From NCBI RefSeq assembly GCF_013112245.1, contig NZ_WVRN01000001.1:289001-353000 (forward strand): 64,000 nt of DNA, read 5' to 3'. Below, piece after piece: positions 41,816 through 51,504 of this stretch. The translations under genes and the position numbers were made by a program. Each line of letters starts with the position of its first letter. Position 1 is the first letter of the stretch. This DNA is from Ruegeria sp. HKCCD4315 (GTDB taxonomy: Bacteria > Pseudomonadota > Alphaproteobacteria > Rhodobacterales > Rhodobacteraceae). The notes under the pieces are model-generated. The model ran no database searches, was not told the origin of the DNA, and worked only from the letters and a program-made list of their open reading frames with translations.

Positions 41816-44800
41816 ATGATGCGCGAGATACCCGGGGCAGCGGGCGGCATTCTCAGTTACTTCACCCGCCATCGGACCGTTGCCAATCTTCTGTTGCTGG
41901 TCATGCTGGTTCTGGGTGCGGCGGCCATTCCCAACATGCGGGCGCAGTTCTTTCCCGACGTGGTCTTGGAACGCGTCGATGTCACCGTCTCGTGGGAGGA
42001 TGGTGGACCCGAAGATATGGATGCGGGGATTGTCCAGCTTCTGGAACCTGCGCTTTTGGCAGTGGAAGGCGTAACAAGTACGGAGGCCAACTCTTACCCC
42101 GGTTGGACGCGGATCAGACTTGAGTTTGAACCAAACTGGGATGTATCCCGCGCGGTCGAAGATGTCAGAACTGCGGTGGACGGCGTCTCGGACCTGCCTG
42201 AAGACGCCGAAGAACCTAAAATCCAGCGTGGTGTCTGGCGTGACAGGGTGACGGATCTGATCATCAGTGGCCCAACTGACACGACGCAACTTGCCAAACT
42301 GACCGATGAGCTGATCAACCGCCTGTTCGCGGCCGGTGTCACCCGCACCAGCATCCGAGGTATTGCTGCACCGCAGATTATTGTCGAGGTGACAACGGCG
42401 CAGTTGATTGCAAATGACATCACAATGGCCGAAATCGCCTCGGCCATCGGGGCCGAAGTTAATACGGACCCTGCAGGGGAAGTGGAACGCGCTGGTGCGC
42501 GCATTCGGGCCGGGACCGAAAAGCGAAAACCTGAGCAGATCGAAGCCATTGCACTGCGGACCAATGACGATGGGTCGAAGCTGCGGGTTGGCGACATAGC
42601 TCGCGTTAGGGTCGAGGGGGTAACGCGCGACCGCAGCTATTTTGTCGGTGATCACCCTGCCATGTCGATCCGGGTTGACCGGTCAAACCAGGGCGATGCC
42701 ATCGAAATCCAGCACACGGTTGAAGATGTCGCCCGCGAGATGCAGGCCAGTGTGCCCGAAGGCGTAAAGATCGAGTTGATCCGCACCCGTGCTCAGGCCA
42801 TCACCGACCGGCTGAACATCCTTGTCGACAATGGGCTGATGGGTTTGGGCCTTGTGGTTTGCCTGTTGTTCCTGTTCCTGAATGCACGCATCGCTTTCTG
42901 GGTTGCAGCGGGTATCCCGGTGGCCATGTCGGCTGCCATTGCGCTGATGTATCTTGGCGGGTTGTCGCTGAACATGGTGTCATTGTTTGGCCTGATCATT
43001 ACCCTTGGTATCGTGGTGGATGACGCCATTGTGGTGGGCGAACACGCCGATTTCCGGGCCCGTCGTCTGGGCGAGCCGCCTGTGGTGGCCGCTGAACGCG
43101 CAGCCCGGCGCATGGCGATGCCTGTTCTGGCAGCGACCGTCACGACAGTGATTGCGTTCTTTGGTCTGACTCTGGTGGGTGGTCGGTTCGGAGAGCTGAT
43201 CCGCGATATTCCGTTCACGGTGATTGCGGTTCTGATCGCGTCGCTGATTGAATGCTTTCTTATTCTGCCCAACCATATGGCGCACGCGATTGCGCATTCC
43301 GCCAAGGAACACTGGTACGATCTACCGAACCGTGTTGTGAACCGGGGCTTCCGCTGGGTGCGGGACCACCTGTTCCGTCCGTTGATCGCCTGGGTAATCT
43401 GGGCGCGATACGTTGTTGTGGCTTTGATGATCGCGATTTTGGCCAGTCAGGTTGCCCTGTTCATCCGTGGCGATGTGAACTGGCGTTTCTTCAACGCGCC
43501 TGAACGTAGCTCAGTCAGTGGCGGGTTCATCATGCGCGAAGGCTCGACCCGGTCGGATACGCTGGAAATGATGCGCATTCTGCAGGACGCCACCGACGAG
43601 CTGGGCCAGATTTATGAAGAGCGCTATGGCCAGAATCCGATTGAATTTGTTCTGGCCGAGGTCGGGGGCACCGCTGGCCGTGGTCTTGCGGCGGCAGACG
43701 GAAAAGACGGCAGCGTGCTGGGTGGCATTTCGATCGAATTGATTGATGCAGACCTGCGGCCCTACTCCAGTTTTGAATTTGTGGGCGAATTGCAGGACTT
43801 CGTGCCACGGCACCCGAATGTCGAAGTGTTGACTTTCCGGGGCTGGAGGTCCGGCCCCGGCGGCGATGCCATTGATGTGCAATTTTATGGATCGGATGTG
43901 AATGTCCTGAAGGCGGCGTCAGAAGATCTGAAGACCGCATTGTCGAAGTTCTCCGAGGTTTCGGCGCTGGAAGACACTCTGGCCTATGACAAGGAAGAGT
44001 TCCTTCTGGACCTGACGGCACAGGGGCAGGCCCTGGGCTTTAGGATCGAAACACTGGGCCGCGCATTGCGCAACCGCCTGACTGGGGTCGAGGCCGCCAC
44101 ATTCCCCGATGGCCCGCGCAGCACCGAAATTCGGGTTGAATTGCCCGAGGGCGAGCTGACGGCAGATTTCCTTGAACGTACTCTGATGCGTTCACCGGAT
44201 GGGGTTTATGTGCCGCTGGCCGACATCGTTTCCGTTGAGCGAAATTCAAGTTTTTCGATTGTGCGGCGCGAAAACGGCATTCGGGTCGTTTCGGTTACGG
44301 GAGATATTTCCGAGGACGACCCGGCGCGTGCGGCTGAAATAGAACGCATGATGCAGGATGAGATACTACCAAACATCGCCGCAGAACGTCAGGTCGAATG
44401 GCGTATGTCGGGTCTGAGCGAGCAGGAGAACGAATTCCTTGCCGAAGCGCGCACCGGGTTGATCCTGTGTCTGACCGGGATCTACCTTGTGCTGGCCTGG
44501 GTGTTTGCAAGCTGGTCGAGGCCGTTGGTGGTTATGGCGATTATCCCCTTTGGCCTCGTTGGGGCGATCTGGGGGCATTACATCTGGGATGTTCCGCTCA
44601 GTATGTTCACGGTGGTCGGATTGCTGGGAATGACCGGGATCATTATCAACGACTCGATTGTGCTTGTGACCACGATAGATGGGTATCAGCAGGATCGCGG
44701 TCTGGTGCCGTCGATTGTCGAGGGCACGGCCGACAGGCTGAGACCCGTTATGTTGACCACACTGACAACGGTTCTTGGGCTTGCGCCGCTGCTCTATGAG

Positions 44801-45217
44801 GGCTCGCAACAGGCGCAATTCCTGAAGCCGACCGTGATCACCTTGGTCTATGGGCTTGGGTTTGGAATGCTTCTGGTTCTGATCCTCGTGCCTGCCCTGC
44901 TGGCGATCCTCAACGATGTTGCACGCCCGATGACCGCCATGCGCCGCGCGTTTCGCGCGCCAGACCGGGTGGTTCGGGGCGCTTTGATGGCGACAGGAGC
45001 CGCTTTGGCGGTTTGGTTTTTTCTGACGATGATCTGGCCAACAGTTACCGGTGCGCCGATAGGTATTTTCCAGAGCCTTTATGCTGACGCAGACGGTATC
45101 CCGGTTTTGCAGATGGGGCTGGGCGCGTTCCTTGCCGGAGCCCTGCCTATTCTGGTGCTGAGCATGGTAATGTCTGCGTTGTTCTATGGTCGGTTCACCC
45201 GTTCAGCGGGAACCTAA
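41816..45217 (+). CDS. RND family efflux pump permease
   Basis: 1133-residue inner-membrane proton antiporter. Twelve helices and two large periplasmic porter domains follow the AcrB/HAE1 layout. The conserved Asp pair in TM4 is present in GIVVDDAIVVGEHADF near residue 405. A second intramembrane motif, GLLGMTGIIINDSIVL, lies near 945. Helix TM1 starts near residue 20. Drug versus metal substrate cannot be decided, though the sequence resembles the HAE1/multidrug side more than CusA. No outer-membrane channel gene is adjacent. Its TAA overlaps the TAG of the convergent Nudix gene (CTAA). Confidence 0.94.
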   Translation: MMREIPGAAGGILSYFTRHRTVANLLLLVMLVLGAAAIPNMRAQFFPDVVLERVDVTVSWEDGGPEDMDAGIVQLLEPALLAVEGVTSTEANSYPGWTRIRLEFEPNWDVSRAVEDVRTAVDGVSDLPEDAEEPKIQRGVWRDRVTDLIISGPTDTTQLAKLTDELINRLFAAGVTRTSIRGIAAPQIIVEVTTAQLIANDITMAEIASAIGAEVNTDPAGEVERAGARIRAGTEKRKPEQIEAIALRTNDDGSKLRVGDIARVRVEGVTRDRSYFVGDHPAMSIRVDRSNQGDAIEIQHTVEDVAREMQASVPEGVKIELIRTRAQAITDRLNILVDNGLMGLGLVVCLLFLFLNARIAFWVAAGIPVAMSAAIALMYLGGLSLNMVSLFGLIITLGIVVDDAIVVGEHADFRARRLGEPPVVAAERAARRMAMPVLAATVTTVIAFFGLTLVGGRFGELIRDIPFTVIAVLIASLIECFLILPNHMAHAIAHSAKEHWYDLPNRVVNRGFRWVRDHLFRPLIAWVIWARYVVVALMIAILASQVALFIRGDVNWRFFNAPERSSVSGGFIMREGSTRSDTLEMMRILQDATDELGQIYEERYGQNPIEFVLAEVGGTAGRGLAAADGKDGSVLGGISIELIDADLRPYSSFEFVGELQDFVPRHPNVEVLTFRGWRSGPGGDAIDVQFYGSDVNVLKAASEDLKTALSKFSEVSALEDTLAYDKEEFLLDLTAQGQALGFRIETLGRALRNRLTGVEAATFPDGPRSTEIRVELPEGELTADFLERTLMRSPDGVYVPLADIVSVERNSSFSIVRRENGIRVVSVTGDISEDDPARAAEIERMMQDEILPNIAAERQVEWRMSGLSEQENEFLAEARTGLILCLTGIYLVLAWVFASWSRPLVVMAIIPFGLVGAIWGHYIWDVPLSMFTVVGLLGMTGIIINDSIVLVTTIDGYQQDRGLVPSIVEGTADRLRPVMLTTLTTVLGLAPLLYEGSQQAQFLKPTVITLVYGLGFGMLLVLILVPALLAILNDVARPMTAMRRAFRAPDRVVRGALMATGAALAVWFFLTMIWPTVTGAPIGIFQSLYADADGIPVLQMGLGAFLAGALPILVLSMVMSALFYGRFTRSAGT

Positions 45218-45633
45218 CCTTCACGCAGAGCGATTTCCATCAGATCGGCAACCCGCGCGCTCATCGGCAGGTCGCCTTCGCGTATTTGTTCGATCGGAAA
45301 CCAACGTGCATCCAGTGCGTCGTCGCCGGCTTCGGGCGCGCCAGACAGGTACGTGCAGGCGACACCAACCAGAAGGTAGTGGGACAGGACCTGTCCATTG
45401 GGATCGTGCCGCAGAAGATCCAGATTCTTGAGATAGTGTGACGGCTCTGCAATCACCGAGGTTTCCTCGCGCAGCTCGCGCTGTGCTGCTTGCAGAACGG
45501 TCTCACCCCATTCCACATGCCCACCCGGAAAGCCCCACAACCCGGCATCCGGCTGTTTGCTGCGCTGTACCAGAAGCACCTGATCCTGATGCAGAACAAC
45601 CGCCAAAGCGCCGATTTTTGGAGTTTGGATCAC
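45214..45633 (-). CDS. NUDIX hydrolase
   Basis: 139-residue cytosolic pyrophosphohydrolase. The Nudix box is complete: GGHVEWGETVLQ followed by RELREET (GxxxxxExxxxxxxREUxEE pattern) near residues 40-62. Substrate unknown. GTG 45633 is chosen because it lies five bases after the stop of the upstream gene and begins a normal Nudix strand (MIQTPKIGALAVV); the open frame extends to 45729 over the upstream gene. Translation is likely coupled to the DsbD-like gene. Stops overlap with the RND pump gene. Confidence 0.9.
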   Translation of the reverse strand: MIQTPKIGALAVVLHQDQVLLVQRSKQPDAGLWGFPGGHVEWGETVLQAAQRELREETSVIAEPSHYLKNLDLLRHDPNGQVLSHYLLVGVACTYLSGAPEAGDDALDARWFPIEQIREGDLPMSARVADLMEIALREG

Positions 45634-45637
45634 AAGG

Positions 45638-46444
45638 TCAGCCCGCGCTGCAGCCCAGAATGTCGACCGCGTGCTTGGTGCCCAGAACGGTGATCCGGAT
45701 TTCAGACCGGTCCAGCGCGAAAGGTGCACCAGACGCGTTGATGATTTCAGCCTGCGCCACCAGCGTATCGCCCTCGCGCTGCGAGACCGGTTGCGATGCC
45801 CAGAGAACCGGGTTCCCGGGCTCGATCACGGCGACTTCGCGGCCCCCCGCAGACGGCATCGTCACCCGAGCTTCGATTTGTATTCCGTCTTGAGTTGGCG
45901 TGAGATTACACGTGGCCTTGCTGACACGGGCTTCCTGCGCCGAGTAGGGACGTTGCGCCAGAGCCGCAGTAATGGCCGGATTGCGGCCTGCTTCTGAGTC
46001 CAGTGTGTGGTCAAAGCCCAAACGTTCCGGGATACACACATCCTTGCAAACGCCCAGATCCATCTCACCTTGCAGGCGGACGGGTTTGGCAGGGTTTCGC
46101 GGTGTAATTTCAATCGGCAGGATCAGCTGGTTTTCATAGCCGATCGACTGCAAGCCATTCTGGTCAAAAATCTCGGGCGCGGGCCAGGTGATGTCCACAT
46201 GTCCAACGTTGCTTGAGCGTTTCCAGTCGAACTGGGGCGGGATGCCAGCATCACCGGGCGCCCGCCAATAGGTTTTCCAGCCGTCTTTGAGGGTTAGCCT
46301 CAGGGCGCTCAGATACGTGCCGTTTGAGGTTCGACCGCCGTCCAGAATATCCAGTTTCACCACACCGCCCAAACTCTGTGCGGTGGCAGCAGAGGACAGG
46401 GTCAGGCAAGCAAACGCAACGGCGGCTGTGGATTTGATCGACAT
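45638..46444 (-). CDS. Periplasmic DsbD-alpha-domain-like protein
   Basis: 268 residues with a signal peptide (TAAVAFACLTLSSAATA). It carries a thiol:disulfide interchange DsbD N-terminal-like domain with LTLKDGWKTYWRAPGDAG near 50 and the paired cysteines GVCKDVCIPERL near 132; further Cys lie near 180 and at the end (GCSAG). It lacks the membrane and thioredoxin domains of full DsbD or ScsB, so its partner must be elsewhere. ATG 46444 is preferred because GAGGG lies six bases upstream; ATG 46450 touches that site. Confidence 0.85.
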   Translation of the reverse strand: MSIKSTAAVAFACLTLSSAATAQSLGGVVKLDILDGGRTSNGTYLSALRLTLKDGWKTYWRAPGDAGIPPQFDWKRSSNVGHVDITWPAPEIFDQNGLQSIGYENQLILPIEITPRNPAKPVRLQGEMDLGVCKDVCIPERLGFDHTLDSEAGRNPAITAALAQRPYSAQEARVSKATCNLTPTQDGIQIEARVTMPSAGGREVAVIEPGNPVLWASQPVSQREGDTLVAQAEIINASGAPFALDRSEIRITVLGTKHAVDILGCSAG

Positions 46445-46594
46445 CTTCATCCCTCATACATGCGCGGGCTGGGGCCGGATTCCAAGTCACGATCCGGTCA
46501 CTGCAATGAAATCTGTCGAATTACCCGTTGTTCTCTTGCAAACACAGGGGTGGCGGGGCCATTGTTGACAGAGTCGAGAAAGAGATGACGTCCC

Positions 46595-47149
46595 ATGGAT
46601 CTGACCGGAAAACTGTTGATTGCGATGCCCGGTATGGGCGACCCGCGATTCGAACATTCGGTTGTTTACATGTGCAGCCACGGCGATGACGGTGCCATGG
46701 GGCTGATCATCAACAAACCCTCGGACCTGCGCATCAAGACCTTGCTGGGCCAATTGAACATTGCGTGCCGTATTCCGGTTGTTGGCGAACGGCTGGTTCA
46801 TTTTGGCGGCCCTGTCGAGATGTCGCGCGGCTTTGTTCTGCACAGCGCGGACTATGAAGCAAACTTGCATTCGATGCAGATCTCGGAAGAGTTCAGCATG
46901 ACCGCGACGCTGGATGTGCTGGAAGACCTTGCCTCTGGCGTCGGGCCGCTGAATTCGATGTTGGCACTGGGTTATTCCGGCTGGGGTCCAGGTCAGCTTG
47001 AAGATGAAATCGCGATGAATGGCTGGCTGACCACTGAAGCCGCTTCCAAGCTGGTCTTCGACGTGCCGGATGATGAAAAATGGGAGGCCGCGCTGGCAAC
47101 CTTGGGCGTGGATCCTTTAACGTTGTCCGCCAGCGCTGGCCGCGCTTGA
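46595..47149 (+). CDS. YqgE/AlgH family protein
   Basis: 184-residue cytosolic protein of the YqgE (UPF0301) family, whose biochemical role is not settled. Family marks: LIAMPGMGDPRFEHSVVYMC near residues 7-26, GLIINKPSDLRI, VHFGGPVE, and SGWGPGQLEDEI near 128. Divergent from the DsbD-like gene across a 150-bp gap, and ending directly against the convergent Sua5 gene (TGA/TCA adjacent, zero bases between). Confidence 0.92.
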   Translation: MDLTGKLLIAMPGMGDPRFEHSVVYMCSHGDDGAMGLIINKPSDLRIKTLLGQLNIACRIPVVGERLVHFGGPVEMSRGFVLHSADYEANLHSMQISEEFSMTATLDVLEDLASGVGPLNSMLALGYSGWGPGQLEDEIAMNGWLTTEAASKLVFDVPDDEKWEAALATLGVDPLTLSASAGRA

Positions 47150-48100
47150 TCAACTGTCGCGTGGCGCTGCCGCGCGTCGCAGCCGGTCGTTGATAGCTGC
47201 GCCCAATCCACTATCAGGGATCAGAGAAACGGCGATTGGTCGGCCAGTCTTGTTCAATTCATGCAAGCAGGCAAAAAGGTTTGCGGCGGCCTCAGTCAGG
47301 TTGCCGTCCACGGACAGGTTCAAATCACAATCCACCGGGCCAAAACCCAGCAAGACCTCATCCCCCTGACGCGATCCGGCATTCAGGCGGACTGGCACGT
47401 CCGGCGCGTAATGTGATTGCAGCTGTCCCGGAGCGGTGAGCAGATCACCGGATTGATGCAGGTGCAGATGTACCCCCAGTTCCTGTTCGATCTGTTCCAG
47501 CGCGACGCCGCCGGGTCGTAGTAATGTGGGCTGTCCGGCCAGGCCGACGATTGTGGATTCCACGCCAACGCCGCACGGCCCGGCGTCCAGAATTGCGGCG
47601 ATCCTGCCGCCCAGACCCGACCACACGTGATCTGCTGTTGTGGGGCTGATCTGCCCTGACGGGTTTGCCGAAGGTGCCGCAATCGGCCCGTCGAATGCTG
47701 TCAACAAGGCGCGCGCGGTGGGATGCGCAGGCACCCGAACCGCCATCGTGTCCAAACCGGCCGTCACAAGCGAGGATATTCCGTGCCCGTCGCGCAGCGG
47801 TAAAACCAGAGTAAGCGGACCGGGCCAGAAGGCGCGCGCCAGTTGTTCGGCCTGATCGGACCATTGCACAAACCTTTGCGCCGCGCTGGCCGAGGCGACA
47901 TGGGCGATCAGCGGGTTGAAGCTGGGCCGCCCCTTGGCTTCGTAAATCGACGCGACGGCCTCTCCGTTTCTGGCGTCTCCGCCTAGCCCATAAACCGTTT
48001 CGGTGGGCAGGGCGACAAGAAGGCCCTGACGCAACAAATCTGCCGCCCGCGCGATGCCGTCGGGATCAGCCGTCAGTTCCTGAGTGCCGGATGAGATCAT
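47150..48100 (-). CDS. L-threonylcarbamoyladenylate synthase (Sua5 type)
   Basis: 316-residue Sua5/YrdC/YciO protein that makes threonylcarbamoyl-AMP for the universal t6A tRNA modification. The YrdC domain (about 12-200) has LPTETVYGLGGDA near 32, AKGRPSFNPLIAHV near 53 and SANPSGQISPT near 140; the C-terminal Sua5 domain (about 215-310) follows, as in the longer Sua5 rather than TsaC form. I take ATG 48100; a frame open to 48241 would overlap the divergent acyl-CoA dehydrogenase start. Ribosome-binding site is weak. Confidence 0.92.
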   Translation of the reverse strand: MISSGTQELTADPDGIARAADLLRQGLLVALPTETVYGLGGDARNGEAVASIYEAKGRPSFNPLIAHVASASAAQRFVQWSDQAEQLARAFWPGPLTLVLPLRDGHGISSLVTAGLDTMAVRVPAHPTARALLTAFDGPIAAPSANPSGQISPTTADHVWSGLGGRIAAILDAGPCGVGVESTIVGLAGQPTLLRPGGVALEQIEQELGVHLHLHQSGDLLTAPGQLQSHYAPDVPVRLNAGSRQGDEVLLGFGPVDCDLNLSVDGNLTEAAANLFACLHELNKTGRPIAVSLIPDSGLGAAINDRLRRAAAPRDS

Positions 48101-48239
48101 ATCTGGTGACGCCGCGTTTTGGTTGCCTGAAACATGAGGAACAGTAGGTAATCGATCAAGACCCATACGCTTACCGGCGCTTGTCCCTGATTCCAAGCCC
48201 GTCGACGTATTCTGATCCTCTAGACGTTCGAGAGTTGTC

Positions 48240-49943
48240 ATGCCCTATCGCGCCCCAATCTCAGACTATCAGTTTCTGCTGGACCATGTGGTCGGGTTCG
48301 ACCAGATCGCTGCGACCGAAAAATTCGCCGAGGCCAGCGTCGATGTGGTGAGCGCAATCCTGACCGAAGCCGGAAAGATGTGTGAAGAGGTTATGGCCCC
48401 GTTGCAGCGCACTGGTGATCTGGATCCTGCGCGTCTTGAAAACGGCGTGGTCAAAAGCCCCGAGGGATTTGCAGCGGGCTGGAAGGCGATCGCCGAGGGG
48501 GGGTGGATTGGCATGAGCGGTGATCCCGAACACGGTGGAATGGGCTTGCCGATAACGATCGCAACAGCGGTGAACGAGATGATGAGCGCAGCGTGCCTGT
48601 CCTTGCAGGTCGCGCCGTTGATGAGCCAGGGCCAGATTGAGGCGCTGGAACATCACGCCAGTGAAGACCTTAAGGCCCTTTATTTGCCCAAATTGATGTC
48701 GGGTGAGTGGTCGGGAACAATGAACTTGACCGAACCACAGGCTGGTTCGGATGTGGGCGCATTGACCACCAAGGCTGAGCCGAACGGTGATGGGACGTAT
48801 GCGATCACAGGACAAAAGATTTACATCTCGTGGGGTGACAACGACTTTGCCGGGAATATCTGCCACCTGGTGCTGGCCCGTTTGCCGGATGGTGTGCCCG
48901 GCACAAAAGGAATATCCCTGTTCTTGGTGCCAAAGCACCTGCCGGATGCAAACGGGAACCCTGGCGCAGCCAATGACCTGCATGTGGTATCTCTGGAGCA
49001 CAAAATGGGCCTGCACGGCTCACCCACCTGTGTGATGCAGTATGATGGAGCCAAAGGCTGGCTTGTTGGACAAGAGCATGGTGGCATGGCCGCAATGTTC
49101 ACCATGATGAACAACGCGCGTCTGGGCGTGGGCGGACAGGGCGTCGGCGTTGCGGAAGGCGCTTATCAACATGCGCTGGCTTATGCGCAGGATCGCAAGC
49201 AGGGCAAAACGCCTTCAGGTGCAATCACCGACCATGCGGATGTGCGTCGCATGCTGATGGACATGCGGGCTGATGTTTTCGCGGCGCGTGCCATTTTGGT
49301 GTCCAATGCTGCCGCGATAGACATGGCCGAGGCCACCGGAGACGCAGACTGGGTTGCGCGCGCGGCCCTGTTGACGCCGATTGGCAAAGCGTTTGGAACG
49401 CAAACAGGCATACGCGTGGCCGAAACCGGTGTTCAGGTGCATGGCGGCATGGGGTATATCGAAGAAACCGGGGCCGCGCAGTTCTATCGCGATGTCCGGG
49501 TGACTGCGATTTACGAAGGTACAAACGGAATTCAGGCGATGGATCTTGTCGCACGCAAGATGATGGATGGGGGCGAGGCGGCGTCGAACCTTCTGGACGA
49601 GATAGAGGATCAGGCCGAGCGCGCCCGCGCCACTATGCCCGATTTGGCCGGTCCGGTCTGGGAGGCCACTGAAACACTGCGCGAGGCGACCGAATGGCTT
49701 GTGGCGCAGAACAATATGAACGACCGCTTTGCAGGTGCGGCGGCGTATTTGCAGGCTTTTGCCCGCGTGCTGGGCGGGCATTACCACCTGACCGCAGCTC
49801 TGGCTGACCCTGATGGACCACGGGCCAAGTTGGCGCGATACTATATCAACGCTTTGCTTCCCGAGCATTCTGGTCTTTTGGCCCGTGCTCAGGGTGGGGC
49901 GGATGATCTTTTTGCGCTGAGCGTGGACGAGTTGGCAGCCTGA
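48240..49943 (+). CDS. Acyl-CoA dehydrogenase, DmdC type
   Basis: 567-residue FAD enzyme with the extended C-terminal domain of the DmdC/AcdB group. Marks: SGEWSGTMNLTEPQAGSDVG near residue 155-172, ITGQKIYISWGDND, GTQTGIRVAETGVQVHGG near 382, and catalytic Glu in IYEGTNGIQAMD near 423. In roseobacters this group includes 3-methylmercaptopropionyl-CoA dehydrogenase of DMSP demethylation; other members act on ordinary acyl-CoAs, so the substrate is inference. The start shares bases with the ATG of an opposite frame. The stop TGA overlaps the next ATG (TGATG). Confidence 0.88.
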   Translation: MPYRAPISDYQFLLDHVVGFDQIAATEKFAEASVDVVSAILTEAGKMCEEVMAPLQRTGDLDPARLENGVVKSPEGFAAGWKAIAEGGWIGMSGDPEHGGMGLPITIATAVNEMMSAACLSLQVAPLMSQGQIEALEHHASEDLKALYLPKLMSGEWSGTMNLTEPQAGSDVGALTTKAEPNGDGTYAITGQKIYISWGDNDFAGNICHLVLARLPDGVPGTKGISLFLVPKHLPDANGNPGAANDLHVVSLEHKMGLHGSPTCVMQYDGAKGWLVGQEHGGMAAMFTMMNNARLGVGGQGVGVAEGAYQHALAYAQDRKQGKTPSGAITDHADVRRMLMDMRADVFAARAILVSNAAAIDMAEATGDADWVARAALLTPIGKAFGTQTGIRVAETGVQVHGGMGYIEETGAAQFYRDVRVTAIYEGTNGIQAMDLVARKMMDGGEAASNLLDEIEDQAERARATMPDLAGPVWEATETLREATEWLVAQNNMNDRFAGAAAYLQAFARVLGGHYHLTAALADPDGPRAKLARYYINALLPEHSGLLARAQGGADDLFALSVDELAA

Positions 49944-50989
49944 TGGACGGGGATCGCGTATTGGGAATCAGAAATCCGTGGGCCGAACCGCCCGCACCGG
50001 GCGAGGCTATCCAGATTGCCGAGGGGGTTCTTTGGATGCGCTTGCCGCTGCCAATGGCTCTGGATCACGTCAATATCTATGCTCTGGACGATGGTGATGG
50101 CTGGACGGTAATTGACACTGGCCTGTCATCGAACAAGACACGGCGCATCTGGCAGACCCTGATGGATGGCCCGTTGTCGGGCAAACCGATAAAACGCGTG
50201 GTTGTCACGCATCATCACCCCGATCACGTGGGCAACGCCGGGTGGCTTCAGTCGGAACACGGGGCTGAGCTGGTGACCAGCAGAACGTCATGGTTGTTTG
50301 CTCGGATGCTGACGTTGGATGTGCAAGAGACATGGCCGCAGGAGACGCTTGATTTCTATCGCAGTGCTGGCATGTCACCCGAAGTGCTGAACGCAAGAAT
50401 GCAGGATCGCCCATTCAATTTTGCCGACACCGTCTATCCCATGCCGCTGGGCTTTACGCGCATACAGCAGGGCGACGTGATCCGCATGGGCGGGCGCGAT
50501 TGGGATGTGCATATGGGCAATGGCCACGCCCCGGAACATGCCACGTTCTGGAGTCGCGATGACAATCTGGTTCTTAGTGGCGATCAGATCCTCAGCTCGA
50601 TCAGCCCCAATCTGGGTGTCTATGCAACCGAGCCCATGGCCGACCCGGTTTCAGCTTGGATGGAGGCGTGCGAGCGACTTCAGACGCTGGCCCGGCCGGA
50701 TCATCTTGTTCTGGGGGGTCACAAACTGCCCTTTACCGGTCTGCCGTTGCGCATGAAACAGCTGATCGACAACCACCACAGCGCGTTGGAGCGTTTGCTG
50801 GACCATCTGGACGAACCGAAATCCGCCGCCGATTGTTTTCTGCCGCTATTCAAACGCACAATCCGCGACGGTGAATATGGGCTCGCGCTGGTCGAGGCGG
50901 TTGCACATATGAACCATCTCTATCACATTGACGCTGTGACCCGAACGCAGCGTGCTGACGGGGCTTGGCTGTATCAGCGCAAAGGGTAG
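49943..50989 (+). CDS. MBL-fold metallo-hydrolase
   Basis: 348-residue metallo-beta-lactamase-fold protein. Zinc ligands are complete: VTHHHPDHVGN near residue 90, NGHAPEH near 193, SGDQIL near 213 and GGHKLP near 258. Length and a C-terminal helical region (about 265-345) fit the glyoxalase-II-like group that acts on thioesters. Because it is coupled to the DmdC-type dehydrogenase (one-base overlap), thioester hydrolysis in the same pathway is a reasonable guess. Substrate not shown. Confidence 0.9.
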   Translation: MDGDRVLGIRNPWAEPPAPGEAIQIAEGVLWMRLPLPMALDHVNIYALDDGDGWTVIDTGLSSNKTRRIWQTLMDGPLSGKPIKRVVVTHHHPDHVGNAGWLQSEHGAELVTSRTSWLFARMLTLDVQETWPQETLDFYRSAGMSPEVLNARMQDRPFNFADTVYPMPLGFTRIQQGDVIRMGGRDWDVHMGNGHAPEHATFWSRDDNLVLSGDQILSSISPNLGVYATEPMADPVSAWMEACERLQTLARPDHLVLGGHKLPFTGLPLRMKQLIDNHHSALERLLDHLDEPKSAADCFLPLFKRTIRDGEYGLALVEAVAHMNHLYHIDAVTRTQRADGAWLYQRKG

Positions 50990-50995
50990 AAAAGA

Positions 50996-51448
50996 ATGCA
51001 GGACCAGATTGAAACCTCGGCCGAGGCTGCCGAAGCCGCCGCTTTGCCGCGCTGCCACGAGGTTCATGCCGATCCAAAAGCCGAATCCGGTACCAAAACC
51101 CTTCCTGAGCCTTTGAACAAGCCGGTGGAAAACAAAAGCCCCGCGCAATGGGCTTATGAGCGACTGATCATGTATATCCAGAACTTTGAAAAAACACTGG
51201 ATGGCGACCACGAGGTCGCAATGGGCTTTACCGGTGGGGATGCTGGCGTGATGCGGATCGAAGGTATGGGATATTTCGACCCCGATATGATCACGTTCTA
51301 TGGCTCGGACGGGGCAGGGGCCCGCACGCAATTGGTGCAGCATGTCAGCCAGTTGAACGTGATGCTGCGCGCGTTGCCCAAATCGGTCGAAGATAAGCCC
51401 GCCAACCGTATCGGATTCCGTCTGGCTGCTGATCTGGAAGACAGCTGA
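50996..51448 (+). CDS. DUF6173 family protein
   Basis: 150 residues. A variable, charged N-terminus (about 1-45) is followed by a conserved-looking domain: NKSPAQWAYERLIMYIQNFE near 46-65, HEVAMGFTGGDAGVMRIEG near 71-90, and GARTQLVQHVSQLNVMLRAL near 107. I recall this as the DUF6173 family of Rhodobacterales; no function is known. It follows the MBL gene by 6 bp with AAAAGA before the ATG, so it probably belongs to the same operon. Confidence 0.75.
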   Translation: MQDQIETSAEAAEAAALPRCHEVHADPKAESGTKTLPEPLNKPVENKSPAQWAYERLIMYIQNFEKTLDGDHEVAMGFTGGDAGVMRIEGMGYFDPDMITFYGSDGAGARTQLVQHVSQLNVMLRALPKSVEDKPANRIGFRLAADLEDS

Positions 51449-51504
51449 CTTGCAATTCACGCTTGCGCGCCTTTGAATGAGTGCATCATTTCGGAGGCCG
51501 CCGC

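Noticed and set aside
48101-48241. Upstream extension of Sua5 to the ATG at 48241
   Set aside because: Its start would lie within the CATG shared with the acyl-CoA dehydrogenase start, and the added residues are not Sua5-like.
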